Below are positions 44,165 through 54,044 of a DNA stretch of 64,000 bases, one piece after another. How positions within the stretch are numbered: position 1 is the first letter of the stretch; each line of letters opens with the position of its first letter. The stretch covers positions 1 to 64,000 of the forward strand of contig NZ_JAAAML010000001.1 in the NCBI RefSeq assembly GCF_024105735.1, written 5' to 3'. Under the pieces are notes generated by a model. The model saw only the letters and a program-made list of their open reading frames with translations. It searched no databases and was not told the origin of the DNA. The stretch is from Parahoeflea alexandrii. GTDB taxonomy: Bacteria; Pseudomonadota; Alphaproteobacteria; Rhizobiales; Rhizobiaceae. A program made the translations under genes and the position numbers.

Positions 44165-45082
44165 ATGACAATCGACACCACGCCGGACCTTGAACCGGCC
44201 TCTCCAACCCATGCAAGCGGCAGCGTATTCACGTCGAAAAGCCGGCTTAGGGCCTTCTTCGAAGCCTGGCCGCCGCTGGTCCTGATTGCGCTGTTCTGGG
44301 TCGGGGTGATTGCAGTCGTGGTTGTTGGCGCAAAGTGGATCGCGCCCTACGACTTCATGGCGCTTGATCTGAGAGCCCGGTTGATCCCCCCAGTCTTCAT
44401 GGGGGGCGACTGGACTCATCCGCTGGGAACGGATGAGCTGGGCCGGGACGTGCTGTCCCGGCTGATTGTCTCGATCCAGATTTCGATGGTCATCGCGTTC
44501 CTGTCGACGCTGATCGCCGCCATTGTCGGGGTGTCGCTCGGGTTCATTGCTGCCTATTTCAGGGGGCGTATCGAACAGGTCATCCTGATGCTGATCGACG
44601 CCCAGGCCGCCATGCCGTTCATGATCATCGCTCTGGCCGTGCTTGCCTTTCTCGGCAGTTCTCTGTTCTTGTTCACGATCCTCATGGGCTTTTACGGCTG
44701 GGAGCGGATCGCGCGTATCTCCAGAGGATTGGCGATTTCCGCCAATGAGCGCGGCTATGCCACAGCCGTGCGCGACCTCGGCGCGACGCCCTTCCGGATC
44801 TACTCACGGCATATCCTGCCCAACATCGCCTCGACGCTGATCGTCTCGCTGACGCTGAACTTCCCGGAAGTGATCCTGCTGGAGTCAGGTTTGTCGTTCC
44901 TGGGCCTCGGCGTACAGCCGCCGATGACCTCGCTTGGCAACATGGTCGGGTATGGTCGCGACTACATCCAGTCCGCGCCATGGATCATGCTGGCGCCGAG
45001 TGCCGCAATCGTGCTGACAACCCTGTCGATCTCGATCCTCGGGGACTGGATGCGCGACAAGTTTGATCCGACCCTCGATTGA
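44165..45082 (+). CDS. Dipeptide-type ABC permease (DppC-like)
   Basis: 305 aa from ATG 44165. The DppC hallmark HPLGTDELGRDVLSRLIVSIQIS follows the first helix and loop. The coupling motif reads ATAVRDLGATPFRIYSRHILPN. ESGLSFLGLGVQPPMTSLGNM lies near the C-terminus. It is the last gene of the operon. The following 275 bases, up to the convergent Crp/Fnr gene, hold no gene I can support. Confidence 0.92.
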   Translation: MTIDTTPDLEPASPTHASGSVFTSKSRLRAFFEAWPPLVLIALFWVGVIAVVVVGAKWIAPYDFMALDLRARLIPPVFMGGDWTHPLGTDELGRDVLSRLIVSIQISMVIAFLSTLIAAIVGVSLGFIAAYFRGRIEQVILMLIDAQAAMPFMIIALAVLAFLGSSLFLFTILMGFYGWERIARISRGLAISANERGYATAVRDLGATPFRIYSRHILPNIASTLIVSLTLNFPEVILLESGLSFLGLGVQPPMTSLGNMVGYGRDYIQSAPWIMLAPSAAIVLTTLSISILGDWMRDKFDPTLD

Positions 45083-45357
45083 GGCGCGTTACTCCCCTCT
45101 CGCCTTGTGCTTGGAAGCGTCGCAACAAGGGCTAGCATTCCGGGCGCGGGACTGTTTCTTATCCGGCTCTGATGGCCCCTGATTGAGGATCCGGAGGCAT
45201 TCTCAGGTAGCATTTGATGTCCGGGGAAAGGCGAACGGAGCCAAGGTCTTGTTTCACGGGCTTGTAATCCGGTGCGCCGGTTGCCGGCAATCCTGCCAAG
45301 AGTGCCGGTGATCTGGTGGCCTGGCTCAGGCCTTCTTTCGCCGAAGCGTCTGGATCT

Positions 45358-46065
45358 TTACGACTTGCGTCCCGCCTGGCCGCTGGCGACCATGACCAGC
45401 TTGTGCCCTTCCATAAGTGTCACCTTCTGACGGCTCGATTTCACCCATCCGGCATGTTCCCAGCCACTAAGAAGGCGGGACACCGTGTGAAGAGTAGTGC
45501 CGGTCATTTCCGAGATGTCCTGACGGGAAATCGGAAAATCGATGAGTGTGCCCTCTTCGGTCTTGCGTCCTGACTGGTTGGCCAGTTTGAGGACCGCGTT
45601 GGCCACGCGCTGCTCGACCCGCTCGGTCGCAAGCTCAACCACCTTGTCCTGTGTTTCGAGCAGGCGCTCACCGAGCATTGCATAGGTATTGGTGGCGAAG
45701 CCCGGGTGGGCCGAGACAATGCTCTCCCACAAGTGCGATGGCCAGGCGAGCAGCACACAGTCAGCTGCCGCAACGGCGTTTGCCGGATAGCTGTCCCTGC
45801 CGATTGCCTTGGCAATGCCCAGCAATTCGCCGCTGGCTATAAATCGGACAATCACCTGCTCGCCGTCCGGAGCCAGCTTGACCACCCGCACATAACCGTC
45901 CAGCAGCAGATAAAACGAATGAGCTTCCTCTCCCTGACGAAAAACGTGGGCATTTTTCGGCTGTCGAAGTGGTTTTGCACCTTCGAGAATGTGTTCGAGC
46001 GCAGGCTGATCCATACCCATGAACGGCGGCAGGCCCGCGAGCAGGGAAGGATCGAGACGGCTCAT
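45358..46065 (-). CDS. Crp/Fnr-family regulator, NnrR/Dnr type
   Basis: 235 aa from ATG 46065; a TTG three bases earlier is also possible. A cyclic-nucleotide-binding-like sensor domain covers about residues 15-130, a dimer helix follows, and the HTH is near 185-215 (ISRQDISEMTGTTLHTVSRLLSGWE). The cysteine cluster of true FNR is absent, as in nitric-oxide-responsive NnrR/Dnr proteins. The recognition helix reads HTVSR where FNR has ETISR, which fits a less strict TTG-N8-CAA target. Divergent from nnrS and near the nos genes, it probably senses NO and controls both. NO binding is inferred. Confidence 0.87.
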   Translation of the reverse strand: MSRLDPSLLAGLPPFMGMDQPALEHILEGAKPLRQPKNAHVFRQGEEAHSFYLLLDGYVRVVKLAPDGEQVIVRFIASGELLGIAKAIGRDSYPANAVAAADCVLLAWPSHLWESIVSAHPGFATNTYAMLGERLLETQDKVVELATERVEQRVANAVLKLANQSGRKTEEGTLIDFPISRQDISEMTGTTLHTVSRLLSGWEHAGWVKSSRQKVTLMEGHKLVMVASGQAGRKS

Positions 46066-46079
46066 CAAGTTTCTCCAGT

Positions 46080-46093
46080 TTGTGCAATTGCAA
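46080..46093. promoter_or_regulatory. FNR/Dnr-type box TTGTGCAATTGCAA
   Basis: TTG-N8-CAA symmetry, 14 bases, in the divergent region between the Crp/Fnr gene and nnrS, 14 bases from the regulator start. It matches the box at 47588-47601 in its GCAA end. It may serve nnrS and regulator autocontrol. Confidence 0.55.
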
Positions 46094-46227
46094 AGAACCC
46101 GGCTTCCAACTTGATAGGGTCATAGTCAAGCCAATGCAATCGCGCCGGGGGAGGCGGACGCGCCGGTGGCACAGCGGTGCGACCTGCAGACGGCAGATAT
46201 GCGCAAAGACCGAAGCAGAGTCCCATC

Positions 46228-47421
46228 ATGGCAATTCCGAGAACCCGCCCCTACAAGGGGCCAGCACTCCTGAGTTACGGGTTTCGCCCGTTTTTCCTGT
46301 TCGGGGCTCTGTATTCAGGGCTCTCAATCCTGCTGTGGCTGCCGCAGCTTTACGGTCAGCTCAGCCTCTCAACTCTGTTTGCGCCAACCGACTGGCATGT
46401 TCACGAGCTCTATTTCGGCTTCCTTCCGGCCATCGTGACGGGTTTTCTGTTTACCGCGGTTCCCAACTGGACTGGCCGCATGCCGCTGCAGGGGATGGGT
46501 CTTCTGATGCTGCTGCTGATCTGGATTGCCGGGCGGGTGGCTGTCACGTTCTCGAGCCATATCGGCTGGCAGGCGGCACTGGGTATCGACGCCGCTTTTC
46601 TGATCGCGGTGGCCATGACCATCGCCCGCGAAATCATTGCCGGTTCCAACTGGCGCAACCTCAAAGTGTTGTTGCCTCTTCTGATTTTGACCGCTGCCAA
46701 CATCACCTTCCATCTGGAAGCCCATAACAGCGGTGTGTCCGATATCAGCAGGAGGCTCGCGGCGCTTGCAGCGATCACACTGATCATGCTGATTGGTGGC
46801 CGCATCGTCCCGAGCTTCACCCGGAACTGGCTTGTGCGCGAAAATCCCGGGCGGCTGCCGGCTGCTTTCTCCAGCTTTGATGTTGTCTCGATCGCAATTG
46901 CAGTTGTTGCTCTGGCTGCGTGGGCTGCATGGCCGGACTCGGTGACAACGTCGGCTCTCATGGCACTTGCGGCCATGGTACAGCTTCTCAGGCTGGCCCG
47001 CTGGGCAGGGCACCGGACGCTGCGCGACCCATTGGTCTGGATGCTGCATGCCTCCTACCTGTTCGTGCCTGTCGGTTTCGGCCTTATCGCCGCTTCCGGG
47101 TTCTGGCCGGTGTGGTTGTCTCCGCTTGCGGGAATTCATGCATTGGGTGCCGGTGCGGTCGGCGGCATGACGCTCGCCGTGATGATCCGGGCTTCGCTCG
47201 GCCACACGGGTCAGCCCCTAAGAGCCGGCCTATCGGGAACCCTGATTTTTTCCGCCTTGCTGGTCGCAACTCTCGCCCGAATCGTGGCGGTGGTAAGTGA
47301 CGCCAATGCTGACCTTGGCCTGCAGGTAGCCGCATTCGCCTGGATGGTAGCCTTCATCGGTTTCGCGGTTGCCTTCGGACCTGCGCTTTGCCGCAGGCGC
47401 AAAACCAGGGCTGCTCAGTAG
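46228..47421 (+). CDS. nnrS: NnrS family haem-copper membrane protein
   Basis: 397 aa from ATG 46228 (an upstream frame adds 17 unlikely residues). The N-terminal PALLSYGFRPFFLFGALYSGLSI and WHVHELYFGFLPAIVTGFLFTAVPNW are diagnostic of NnrS. About twelve hydrophobic segments follow, with conserved histidines such as FHLEAH. NnrS is associated with denitrification and relief of nitric oxide stress. It is divergent from the NnrR-type regulator and upstream of the nos operon. Confidence 0.9.
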   Translation: MAIPRTRPYKGPALLSYGFRPFFLFGALYSGLSILLWLPQLYGQLSLSTLFAPTDWHVHELYFGFLPAIVTGFLFTAVPNWTGRMPLQGMGLLMLLLIWIAGRVAVTFSSHIGWQAALGIDAAFLIAVAMTIAREIIAGSNWRNLKVLLPLLILTAANITFHLEAHNSGVSDISRRLAALAAITLIMLIGGRIVPSFTRNWLVRENPGRLPAAFSSFDVVSIAIAVVALAAWAAWPDSVTTSALMALAAMVQLLRLARWAGHRTLRDPLVWMLHASYLFVPVGFGLIAASGFWPVWLSPLAGIHALGAGAVGGMTLAVMIRASLGHTGQPLRAGLSGTLIFSALLVATLARIVAVVSDANADLGLQVAAFAWMVAFIGFAVAFGPALCRRRKTRAAQ

Positions 47422-47587
47422 AGCCATGCCAACCGAGAGAGCCAGTGGTGTCATCGATGATGATGGCAAGACATTGTCGCGGCAACGATCAATCCGGGAT
47501 GGAACCCGAGGGGATCGGTTCGTACGGTAATAGATAGCATATCCAACATACAACATATTGAAATCAGGCTGCATTTCGTTCCGGAGA

Positions 47588-47601
47588 TTGCATTTTCGCA
47601 A
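47588..47601. promoter_or_regulatory. FNR/Dnr-type box TTGCATTTTCGCAA upstream of nosR
   Basis: TTG-N8-CAA palindrome with 5-bp arms (TTGCA/CGCAA, one mismatch), ending 60 bases before the nosR ATG, a normal distance for an activator site. Probable target of the NnrR-type protein encoded at 45358-46065. Confidence 0.6.
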
Positions 47602-47661
47602 AGAGCGGAATCCGTCGCCACAGTAGTTTCGCGTTGAAAAAACCGGATGAAGTGACGCGAA

Positions 47662-49905
47662 ATGATGAAGCCCGATAAAGGCCGATCCTGGGTAATTGCA
47701 GCGCTTGCGATTGTCATCGGATTTTTGGCAGGCACTGCCCAGGCTGAGCCGCTGGTCATGAAATTCCTGGACAAGGCAAATGTCGGCGACATCGTCCCCG
47801 GCGCCACGGAGTATGGCCAATTGCGGCCGGACATTCCCGTGGTCGAGGCGCTCAAAGACGGCAAGGTCGTCGGCTACGTCTTCCTGACATCGGACTTCGT
47901 GACGACAACCGGCTATTCCGGCAAGCCGATCCACACCCTCATGGGTGTCGATGACAATGCAAGGGTGACCGGCGTCCGTCTGGTCAAGCATTCCGAACCG
48001 ATCGTGCTGATCGGCATTCCCGAATCCAAGATCACCGCGGTGACGGAAAAATACGCCGGACTGGATCTCATCGCCGAGGCCTCCGCCGGCGGCTCGGCGC
48101 ATGATCTCGACATCGTCTCGGGCGCCACCGTGACCATCATCGTCATCGACGATTCCATCGTTCGCGCCGGGCTGAAAGTGGCGCGGTCTCTTGGCCTTGG
48201 CGGACTGGAGCCCGAACTGGCTAGCGCCGGGCCAACGAGATCGCTTGCGATGCCGAGCGGTGCCGACGTCAAGATATCCGACTGGCAGACGCTTGCCGGA
48301 GACGGGTCGATCCGCAGCCTGCGGCTTGATATCGGTCAGGTGAACACGGCATTCGAGGAGACCGGTGACGCCCGCGCCATCAAGCGCCCGGAAAAAGGCG
48401 CGCCCGATGATACGTTCATCGACATGCAGATGGCGCTGGTCAGCGCGCCTGAAATCGGCCGCACGCTGCTTGGCGGCGATGAATACGCCAACCTACTCGA
48501 ATGGCTCGATGAAGGCGAGCAGGCCATTCTGGTGGCTGGCCGCGGCAAATATTCCTTCAAGGGATCGGGCTATGTGCGCGGCGGCATCTTCGACCGCATC
48601 CAGCTGATCCAGGGCGATACCGCCGTTCGCTTCCACGACAAGCAGCACAAGCGTCTCGGCAAGCTCGCGGCAGAGGATGCGCCGTCGTTTACCGAACTTG
48701 ATATCTTCAAGATCAAGGCCGGCAGCGGCTTTGATCCGGCGGAACCGTTCAGGCTGCAGCTCTTGGTGCAGCGCGCCGTCGGCGCCATCGACAAGGCCTT
48801 CATCACCTTTGATCTCGGCTACCGCATTCCAGACCGCCACACCGAGAAACTCGCGGTCGAAACGGCTGAGGTCGCAAACCCGCAGATCCGGAGCAAGGTG
48901 GCGGTGTCCGACACCAGTGAACTGAGCCATTTGTGGAAGCGCATCTGGCTGCAGAAGCGCGTCGAGGTCGTGGTCCTGATTGCGGCCCTGGTCATCCTGA
49001 CCGCTGTGTTCTTCTTCCAGATGCAGGTGACCCGGCATGAGCGTTTTACCTATTGGTTCCGTATAGGCTTCCTGGTGTTCACGCTGGTGGGACTCGGCTG
49101 GTACGCCAATGCACAATTGTCGGTGGTCAATGTGCTGGCATTCTTCTCGGCGGTTATGGCTGACTTCTCCTGGTCGGCTTTCCTGATGGACCCGCTGGTC
49201 TTCGTCCTGTGGTTTTCGGTGGCGGCGTCGCTGCTTTTCTGGGGCCGCGGCGTGTATTGCGGCTGGCTTTGCCCGTTCGGCGCGCTGCAGGAGCTGACCA
49301 ACAAGATCGCGCGCTTTTTCAGGATACCGCAATACACAGTACCCTGGGGCCTGCATGAACGGCTGTGGCCGATCAAGTACATGGTCTTTCTCGGCCTGTT
49401 CGGCCTGTCGCTGTACTCCCTGGAAATGGCTGAGCGCTATGCGGAGATCGAACCGTTCAAGACGGCGATCATACTCAAGTTCCAGCGTGGCTGGCCCTAC
49501 ATCCTGTTCGTGGTCGTGCTCATAGGTGCAGGGCTGTTCATCGAGCGGTTCTACTGCCGCTATCTGTGTCCGCTCGGCGCGGCGCTGGCGATCCCGTCGC
49601 GGCTGCGGATGTTCGACTGGCTCAAGCGCTACAAGGAATGCGGCGATCCGTGCCAGCGCTGCGCCAAGGAGTGCATGGTCCAGGCCATCCACCCGGAAGG
49701 CAATATCAATCCCAACGAATGCCTGCAGTGCCTGCACTGCCAGGTGCTCTACCAGAGCGCCACCAAGTGCCCGGTTTGCATCAAGACTGAAGCCAAGCGC
49801 GCAAAATTCCGCAAGCAGAACGGTCTCGATCCCATCGCTCCGGCATCGACCGGCATCGGGCAGCCGCGCGTGGGAAACAATTCAACACCACAACCATCAA
49901 CCTGA
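47662..49905 (+). CDS. nosR: NosR, membrane flavo-iron-sulfur protein for N2O reductase
   Basis: 747 aa. A signal peptide covers about residues 1-28. The periplasmic FMN-binding domain has SGAT at 153-156, where the threonine carries covalent FMN. Several membrane segments begin near residue 430, with two CxxxCP motifs (CGWLCPFGALQ, CRYLCPLGAAL). The C-terminal cytoplasmic part carries cysteine groups of ferredoxin type (CGDPCQRCAKEC, CLQCLHCQ, CPVC). NosR passes electrons to and is needed for expression or maturation of NosZ. First gene of nosRZDFYLX, preceded by an FNR-type box. Confidence 0.96.
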   Translation: MMKPDKGRSWVIAALAIVIGFLAGTAQAEPLVMKFLDKANVGDIVPGATEYGQLRPDIPVVEALKDGKVVGYVFLTSDFVTTTGYSGKPIHTLMGVDDNARVTGVRLVKHSEPIVLIGIPESKITAVTEKYAGLDLIAEASAGGSAHDLDIVSGATVTIIVIDDSIVRAGLKVARSLGLGGLEPELASAGPTRSLAMPSGADVKISDWQTLAGDGSIRSLRLDIGQVNTAFEETGDARAIKRPEKGAPDDTFIDMQMALVSAPEIGRTLLGGDEYANLLEWLDEGEQAILVAGRGKYSFKGSGYVRGGIFDRIQLIQGDTAVRFHDKQHKRLGKLAAEDAPSFTELDIFKIKAGSGFDPAEPFRLQLLVQRAVGAIDKAFITFDLGYRIPDRHTEKLAVETAEVANPQIRSKVAVSDTSELSHLWKRIWLQKRVEVVVLIAALVILTAVFFFQMQVTRHERFTYWFRIGFLVFTLVGLGWYANAQLSVVNVLAFFSAVMADFSWSAFLMDPLVFVLWFSVAASLLFWGRGVYCGWLCPFGALQELTNKIARFFRIPQYTVPWGLHERLWPIKYMVFLGLFGLSLYSLEMAERYAEIEPFKTAIILKFQRGWPYILFVVVLIGAGLFIERFYCRYLCPLGAALAIPSRLRMFDWLKRYKECGDPCQRCAKECMVQAIHPEGNINPNECLQCLHCQVLYQSATKCPVCIKTEAKRAKFRKQNGLDPIAPASTGIGQPRVGNNSTPQPST

Positions 49906-49917
49906 AGGAGACTGCAA

Positions 49918-51837
49918 ATGTCAGCCGAAGAAACCAAACAGAAAGGCCTGTCACGGCGATCCCTCATGTCCGCCACGGCAGGAGGAGCCTTCCTCGCCGG
50001 ATCCGGAATGGGATCCGAACTGCTCAGCGGCGCGCTTATCAGCAAGGCGCATGCTTCGACGCCGAAACTGAACTTCGAGCCGGGTGAGCTTGACCCCTAT
50101 TACGGCTTCTGGTCGTCGGGCCAGAGCGGCGAGTTGCGCATTCTCGGTTTTCCGTCGATGCGCGAGCTGATGCGGGTTCCGGTGTTCAATCGCTGCTCTG
50201 CCACCGGCTGGGGCCAGACCAATGAGAGCCTGAAGATCCTCACCGAAGGCCTGACCGAGGAGACCAAGGCGTTTCTCGCAGCCAAGGGCATGAAGACCTA
50301 CGACAATGGCGACCTTCACCATCCGCACATGTCGTTCACCGAAGGCACCTATGACGGCCGTTACATCTTCGCCAACGACAAGGCCAACACCAGGGTCGCA
50401 CGCATTCGCTGCGACGTGATGAAATGCGACAAGATCATCGAGATCCCGAACGCGCATGACATCCACGGCATGCGGCCGCAGAAGTATCCGCGCACCGGCT
50501 ATGTCTTCGCCAATGGCGAACATGAAGCGCCGTTGGTCAATGACGGCAAGATCCTTGATGATCCGTCGCAGTATGTGAACATCTTCACCGCCATCGATGG
50601 CGACGAGATGAAGGTCGCCTGGCAGGTCATGGTGTCGGGAAATCTCGACAACACCGATTGCGACTATCAGGGCAAGTATGCCTTCTCATCGAGCTACAAC
50701 TCGGAAATGGGCATGAATCTGGCCGAGATGACCGAGAGCGAACTCGACCATGTGGTGGTGTTCAACCTGAAAGCCATTGAGGACGGCGTTGCCGCCGGCG
50801 ATGTGCAGATGCTCAACGGCGTGCCGGTCATCGACGGGCGCAAGGGCCAGAACAAGAAATACACCCGCTACATCCCCATCCCGAACAGCCCGCACGGCGT
50901 CAATGCCGCGCCGGACAAGAAGCACATCATGATCAATGGCAAGCTGTCGCCGACCGTCTCGATCATCGACGTGACAAAGCTCGACGCCCTGTTCGACGAG
51001 GATGCCGATCCGCGCTCGTGCATTGTTGCCGAGCCCGAACTGGGACTCGGTCCGCTTCACACGGCCTTTGACGGCAAGGGATTTGCCTACACGACGCTGT
51101 TCCTCGACAGCCAGATCGTCAAGTGGGACATCGACAAGGCCATTCGCGCCTTTGCCGGCGAGGATGTCGACCCGATCGTCTCAAAGGTCGATGTCCACTA
51201 CCAGCCGGGTCACAACTCGACCTCAATGGGCGAAACCGCGGAAGCCGACGGCGCATGGCTGATCTCGATGAACAAGTTCTCCAAGGACCGGTTCCTCAAT
51301 GTCGGTCCGCTGAAGCCGGAGAACGAACAGCTCATCGACATCTCGACCGATGACATGAAGGTGGTTCACGACGGACCGACTTTTGCCGAGCCGCACGACA
51401 GCATCATCGTGCGGGCGGACATCGTCAATCCGGTCAATGTGTGGTCGCGCGAAGACCCGGTGTTTGCCGATGCCTACGCCCAGGCGAAAGCCGATGGCGT
51501 GGATCTCGATTACGACGACGTCGTCATCGAGGACGGCAACAAGGTGCGCGTCTACATGACTTCGGTCGCCCCGCAGTTCGGCCTTGAGAAGTTCACCGTC
51601 AAGCAGGGACAGGAAGTCACGGTCTATGTGACCAACCTTGATGACGTGGACGATGTCACCCACGGCTTCTGCATCTCCAACTACGGCATTGCGATGGAAG
51701 TCGCTCCGCAGGCGACCGCGTCGATCACGTTCACGGCTGATCGCCCCGGCGTTCACTGGTTCTACTGCCAGTGGTTCTGCCATGCCCTGCACATGGAAAT
51801 GCGCGGCCGCATGTTTGTCGAACCGCGCAACAGCTGA
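49918..51837 (+). CDS. nosZ: NosZ, nitrous oxide reductase (clade I)
   Basis: 639-aa copper enzyme reducing N2O to N2 in the periplasm. A twin-arginine signal ([15 protein letters not shown]) places it in clade I. The CuZ domain is a seven-bladed propeller whose histidines include [12 protein letters not shown] and HDIHGM. The C-terminal cupredoxin domain holds the CuA site with Cys617, Cys621, His625 and Met628 ([12 protein letters not shown]). Length and motifs are complete, so it should be active. An AAGGAG site precedes the ATG. Copper maturation genes nosDFYL follow. Confidence 0.97.
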   Translation: MSAEETKQKGLSRRSLMSATAGGAFLAGSGMGSELLSGALISKAHASTPKLNFEPGELDPYYGFWSSGQSGELRILGFPSMRELMRVPVFNRCSATGWGQTNESLKILTEGLTEETKAFLAAKGMKTYDNGDLHHPHMSFTEGTYDGRYIFANDKANTRVARIRCDVMKCDKIIEIPNAHDIHGMRPQKYPRTGYVFANGEHEAPLVNDGKILDDPSQYVNIFTAIDGDEMKVAWQVMVSGNLDNTDCDYQGKYAFSSSYNSEMGMNLAEMTESELDHVVVFNLKAIEDGVAAGDVQMLNGVPVIDGRKGQNKKYTRYIPIPNSPHGVNAAPDKKHIMINGKLSPTVSIIDVTKLDALFDEDADPRSCIVAEPELGLGPLHTAFDGKGFAYTTLFLDSQIVKWDIDKAIRAFAGEDVDPIVSKVDVHYQPGHNSTSMGETAEADGAWLISMNKFSKDRFLNVGPLKPENEQLIDISTDDMKVVHDGPTFAEPHDSIIVRADIVNPVNVWSREDPVFADAYAQAKADGVDLDYDDVVIEDGNKVRVYMTSVAPQFGLEKFTVKQGQEVTVYVTNLDDVDDVTHGFCISNYGIAMEVAPQATASITFTADRPGVHWFYCQWFCHALHMEMRGRMFVEPRNS

Positions 51838-51849
51838 GGCCATGAGACC

Positions 51850-53118
51850 ATGAAACTGACCGCCCGCACATTCGCAGTGCTTCTCGGAACCGCCCTTCTC
51901 ACCGGATCGGCGAACGCCGCCGATATCCGCGTCGAACCGGGTCCTGAGGCACTGGTGCGGGCGGTCGTATTGGCCCGGCCAGGTGACAGACTTGTGTTGT
52001 CGCCGGGGGCCTACAACGGCGGGATTGTCCTGACCAAGCCGGTTGAGCTGATGGGCGACGGAAAGGCCCATGTTGTCGGCACGGGCAGCGGCTCCGTCAT
52101 CACCATCGATGCGCCGGATGTGGTGATAGACGGTTTAAGGCTGACCGGGTCGGGCTCCTCGCACGAGACGATCGACAGCGGTGTGCAGATGACCAGGAAT
52201 GCAACCCGCGCCATCGTCCGCAACAGCCATATCGAAGGCAATCTCTACGGGGTCGACATCCATGGCGCCCGCGATGCCCGTGTCGAAGGCAACACCATCA
52301 TTGGCGGCGACGACAGGCTGATGAGCCGTCGCGGCAATGGCGTTTATGTCTGGAACGCGCCCGGAGCGACGGTATCGGGCAACACGATCCGGCAAGGCCG
52401 GGACGGCATTTTCGTCAACACCAGCCGCAAGAACACATTCACCGACAACCGCTTCGAGGGTTTGCGTTTTGCCATTCACTACATGAATGCCGATGACAGC
52501 GAAGTCTCCGGCAACATCTCGATCGGCAACCATCTTGGCTATGCCATCATGTTTTCGAAGCGCGTAACCATTCGTGACAATATCTCGCTGGATGACCGCG
52601 ATCACGGCATCATGCTCAATTACGCCAACAACGCCGTCATCGAAGGCAACGCGGTGGTCGGCGGCGGCGAAAAATGCCTGTTCGTCTACAATGCCAACAA
52701 GAACATGATCAGGGGCAACCGCATCGAAGGTTGCGAGATCGGTATTCATTTCACCGGCGGCTCGGCGCGCAACGAAATCACCGGCAACGCCTTTGTCGGC
52801 AACCGCACCCAGATCAAGTTCGTCAGCACCAGGGATCACGTCTGGTCCGGAAATTACTGGAGCGATCATGCCGCTTATGACGTCAATGGCGACGGCATTG
52901 CCGACCAGGCCTTCCGCCCCAATGACGCGATGGATCAGGTGCTTTGGACTCAACCATCGGCGAAACTTCTGCTGGGAAGCCCGGCGGTGCAACTGGTGCG
53001 CTGGGCGCAAAGCGAATTTCCGGCGCTGCTGCCAGGCGGCATCGTCGATGACCAACCCTTGATGAAACCGCATGCGCTGCCCGAGACCGCGCGCAAATGG
53101 AAAGAATCGCTGCAATGA
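51850..53118 (+). CDS. nosD: NosD, periplasmic copper-maturation protein
   Basis: 422 aa with a Sec signal (ending SANAAD near residue 24). The rest is a right-handed parallel beta-helix made of repeated units such as GNTIIGG, GNTIRQG, DNRFEG, GNISIGN, DNISLDD and GNAVVGG. NosD works with the NosFY ABC transporter in assembling the CuZ cluster of NosZ. It overlaps nosF by four bases. Confidence 0.95.
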   Translation: MKLTARTFAVLLGTALLTGSANAADIRVEPGPEALVRAVVLARPGDRLVLSPGAYNGGIVLTKPVELMGDGKAHVVGTGSGSVITIDAPDVVIDGLRLTGSGSSHETIDSGVQMTRNATRAIVRNSHIEGNLYGVDIHGARDARVEGNTIIGGDDRLMSRRGNGVYVWNAPGATVSGNTIRQGRDGIFVNTSRKNTFTDNRFEGLRFAIHYMNADDSEVSGNISIGNHLGYAIMFSKRVTIRDNISLDDRDHGIMLNYANNAVIEGNAVVGGGEKCLFVYNANKNMIRGNRIEGCEIGIHFTGGSARNEITGNAFVGNRTQIKFVSTRDHVWSGNYWSDHAAYDVNGDGIADQAFRPNDAMDQVLWTQPSAKLLLGSPAVQLVRWAQSEFPALLPGGIVDDQPLMKPHALPETARKWKESLQ

Positions 53119-54044
53119 CCGAGATCGTCAAAGCCCTGAATGTGCGCATGAAATTCAAGGCCGTCGAGGCGCTGACCGATGTCTCGCTAGGCGTGGCGCC
53201 GGGTGAACAGGTTGCCTTGCTCGGCCACAATGGTGCCGGCAAGACCACATTGTTCCGCCTGATCCTCGGCTTCATCAAGCCAACCGCCGGTTCCATTTCC
53301 ATTGCCGGTTTCACGCCGGGCAGCGATGCGGCGCGGCGGGTTGTCTCCTACCTGCCCGAGCAGGTGGCGTTTCCGAAAATGCTGACCGGCCGCGAAGTTG
53401 TCCGTTTCTACGCCAGGCTCAAGGGCGCAGCGCCCGGGGATGTGCAGGCGGTGCTCGACAAGGTCGAACTCGTTGAAGCAGCCGACCGCCGGGTGGACAC
53501 CTATTCAAAGGGGATGCGGCAACGGCTGGGGCTGGCGCAGGCGCTGGTCGGAAACCCCCGGCTGCTGTTGCTCGACGAGCCGACCTCCGGCCTCGACCCG
53601 CTTTCAAGGCAGCATTTCTACGAGTTGATCGCCGATGTCAGCCGGCGGGGCTGCTCGGTACTGTTGTCCTCGCACGGGCTCAGCGAACTCGAAGCCAGGA
53701 CCGACCGCGTGGCCATCCTGCGCAAGGGGCGGCTGGTTGCCGACGGGCCATTGGCCGAACTGCAGCATCAGGCCGATCTTCCGATCCGGATTCGGGTGCG
53801 CGCCGCTTCCGGTGCCGTCGATACGGTCCATGCGGAGATCGGTGGTGGTCGCATCAATTGCGCCTCGGTGGAGCTCTACTGCGCCAGGCGAGACAAGATG
53901 CGCATCCTGTCAAAAATCAGTGGACTAGGCGCACAGGTGGAGGACGTCGATGTCGCTTCCCCGACGCTGGACGAGGTCTACCGGTATTTCTCCAACAACG
54001 GGATTGAACAAACCCGGAGAGGTGACATCCAATGCACGGCGTAA
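53115..54044 (+). CDS. nosF: NosF, ABC ATPase for NosZ maturation
   Basis: 309-aa ATPase from ATG 53115, which overlaps the nosD stop. Walker A is GHNGAGKTT, the signature reads YSKGMRQRLGLAQAL, and Walker B is LLLLDEPTSGLDPLS. It energises the NosDFY complex. Its 3' end overlaps the nosY start by 13 bases, so the two are coupled. Confidence 0.95.
   Translation: MTEIVKALNVRMKFKAVEALTDVSLGVAPGEQVALLGHNGAGKTTLFRLILGFIKPTAGSISIAGFTPGSDAARRVVSYLPEQVAFPKMLTGREVVRFYARLKGAAPGDVQAVLDKVELVEAADRRVDTYSKGMRQRLGLAQALVGNPRLLLLDEPTSGLDPLSRQHFYELIADVSRRGCSVLLSSHGLSELEARTDRVAILRKGRLVADGPLAELQHQADLPIRIRVRAASGAVDTVHAEIGGGRINCASVELYCARRDKMRILSKISGLGAQVEDVDVASPTLDEVYRYFSNNGIEQTRRGDIQCTA

Noticed and set aside
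46110-46132. CTTGA...TCAAG inverted repeat near the nnrS promoter as an FNR box
   Set aside because: The half-sites are 11 bases apart, too far for an FNR/Dnr site; the TTG-N8-CAA box at 46080-46093 fits better.
47473-47486. TTGTCGCGGCAA upstream of nosR as a regulator box
   Set aside because: The spacing between TTG and CAA is six, not eight bases; the box at 47588-47601 has the right geometry.
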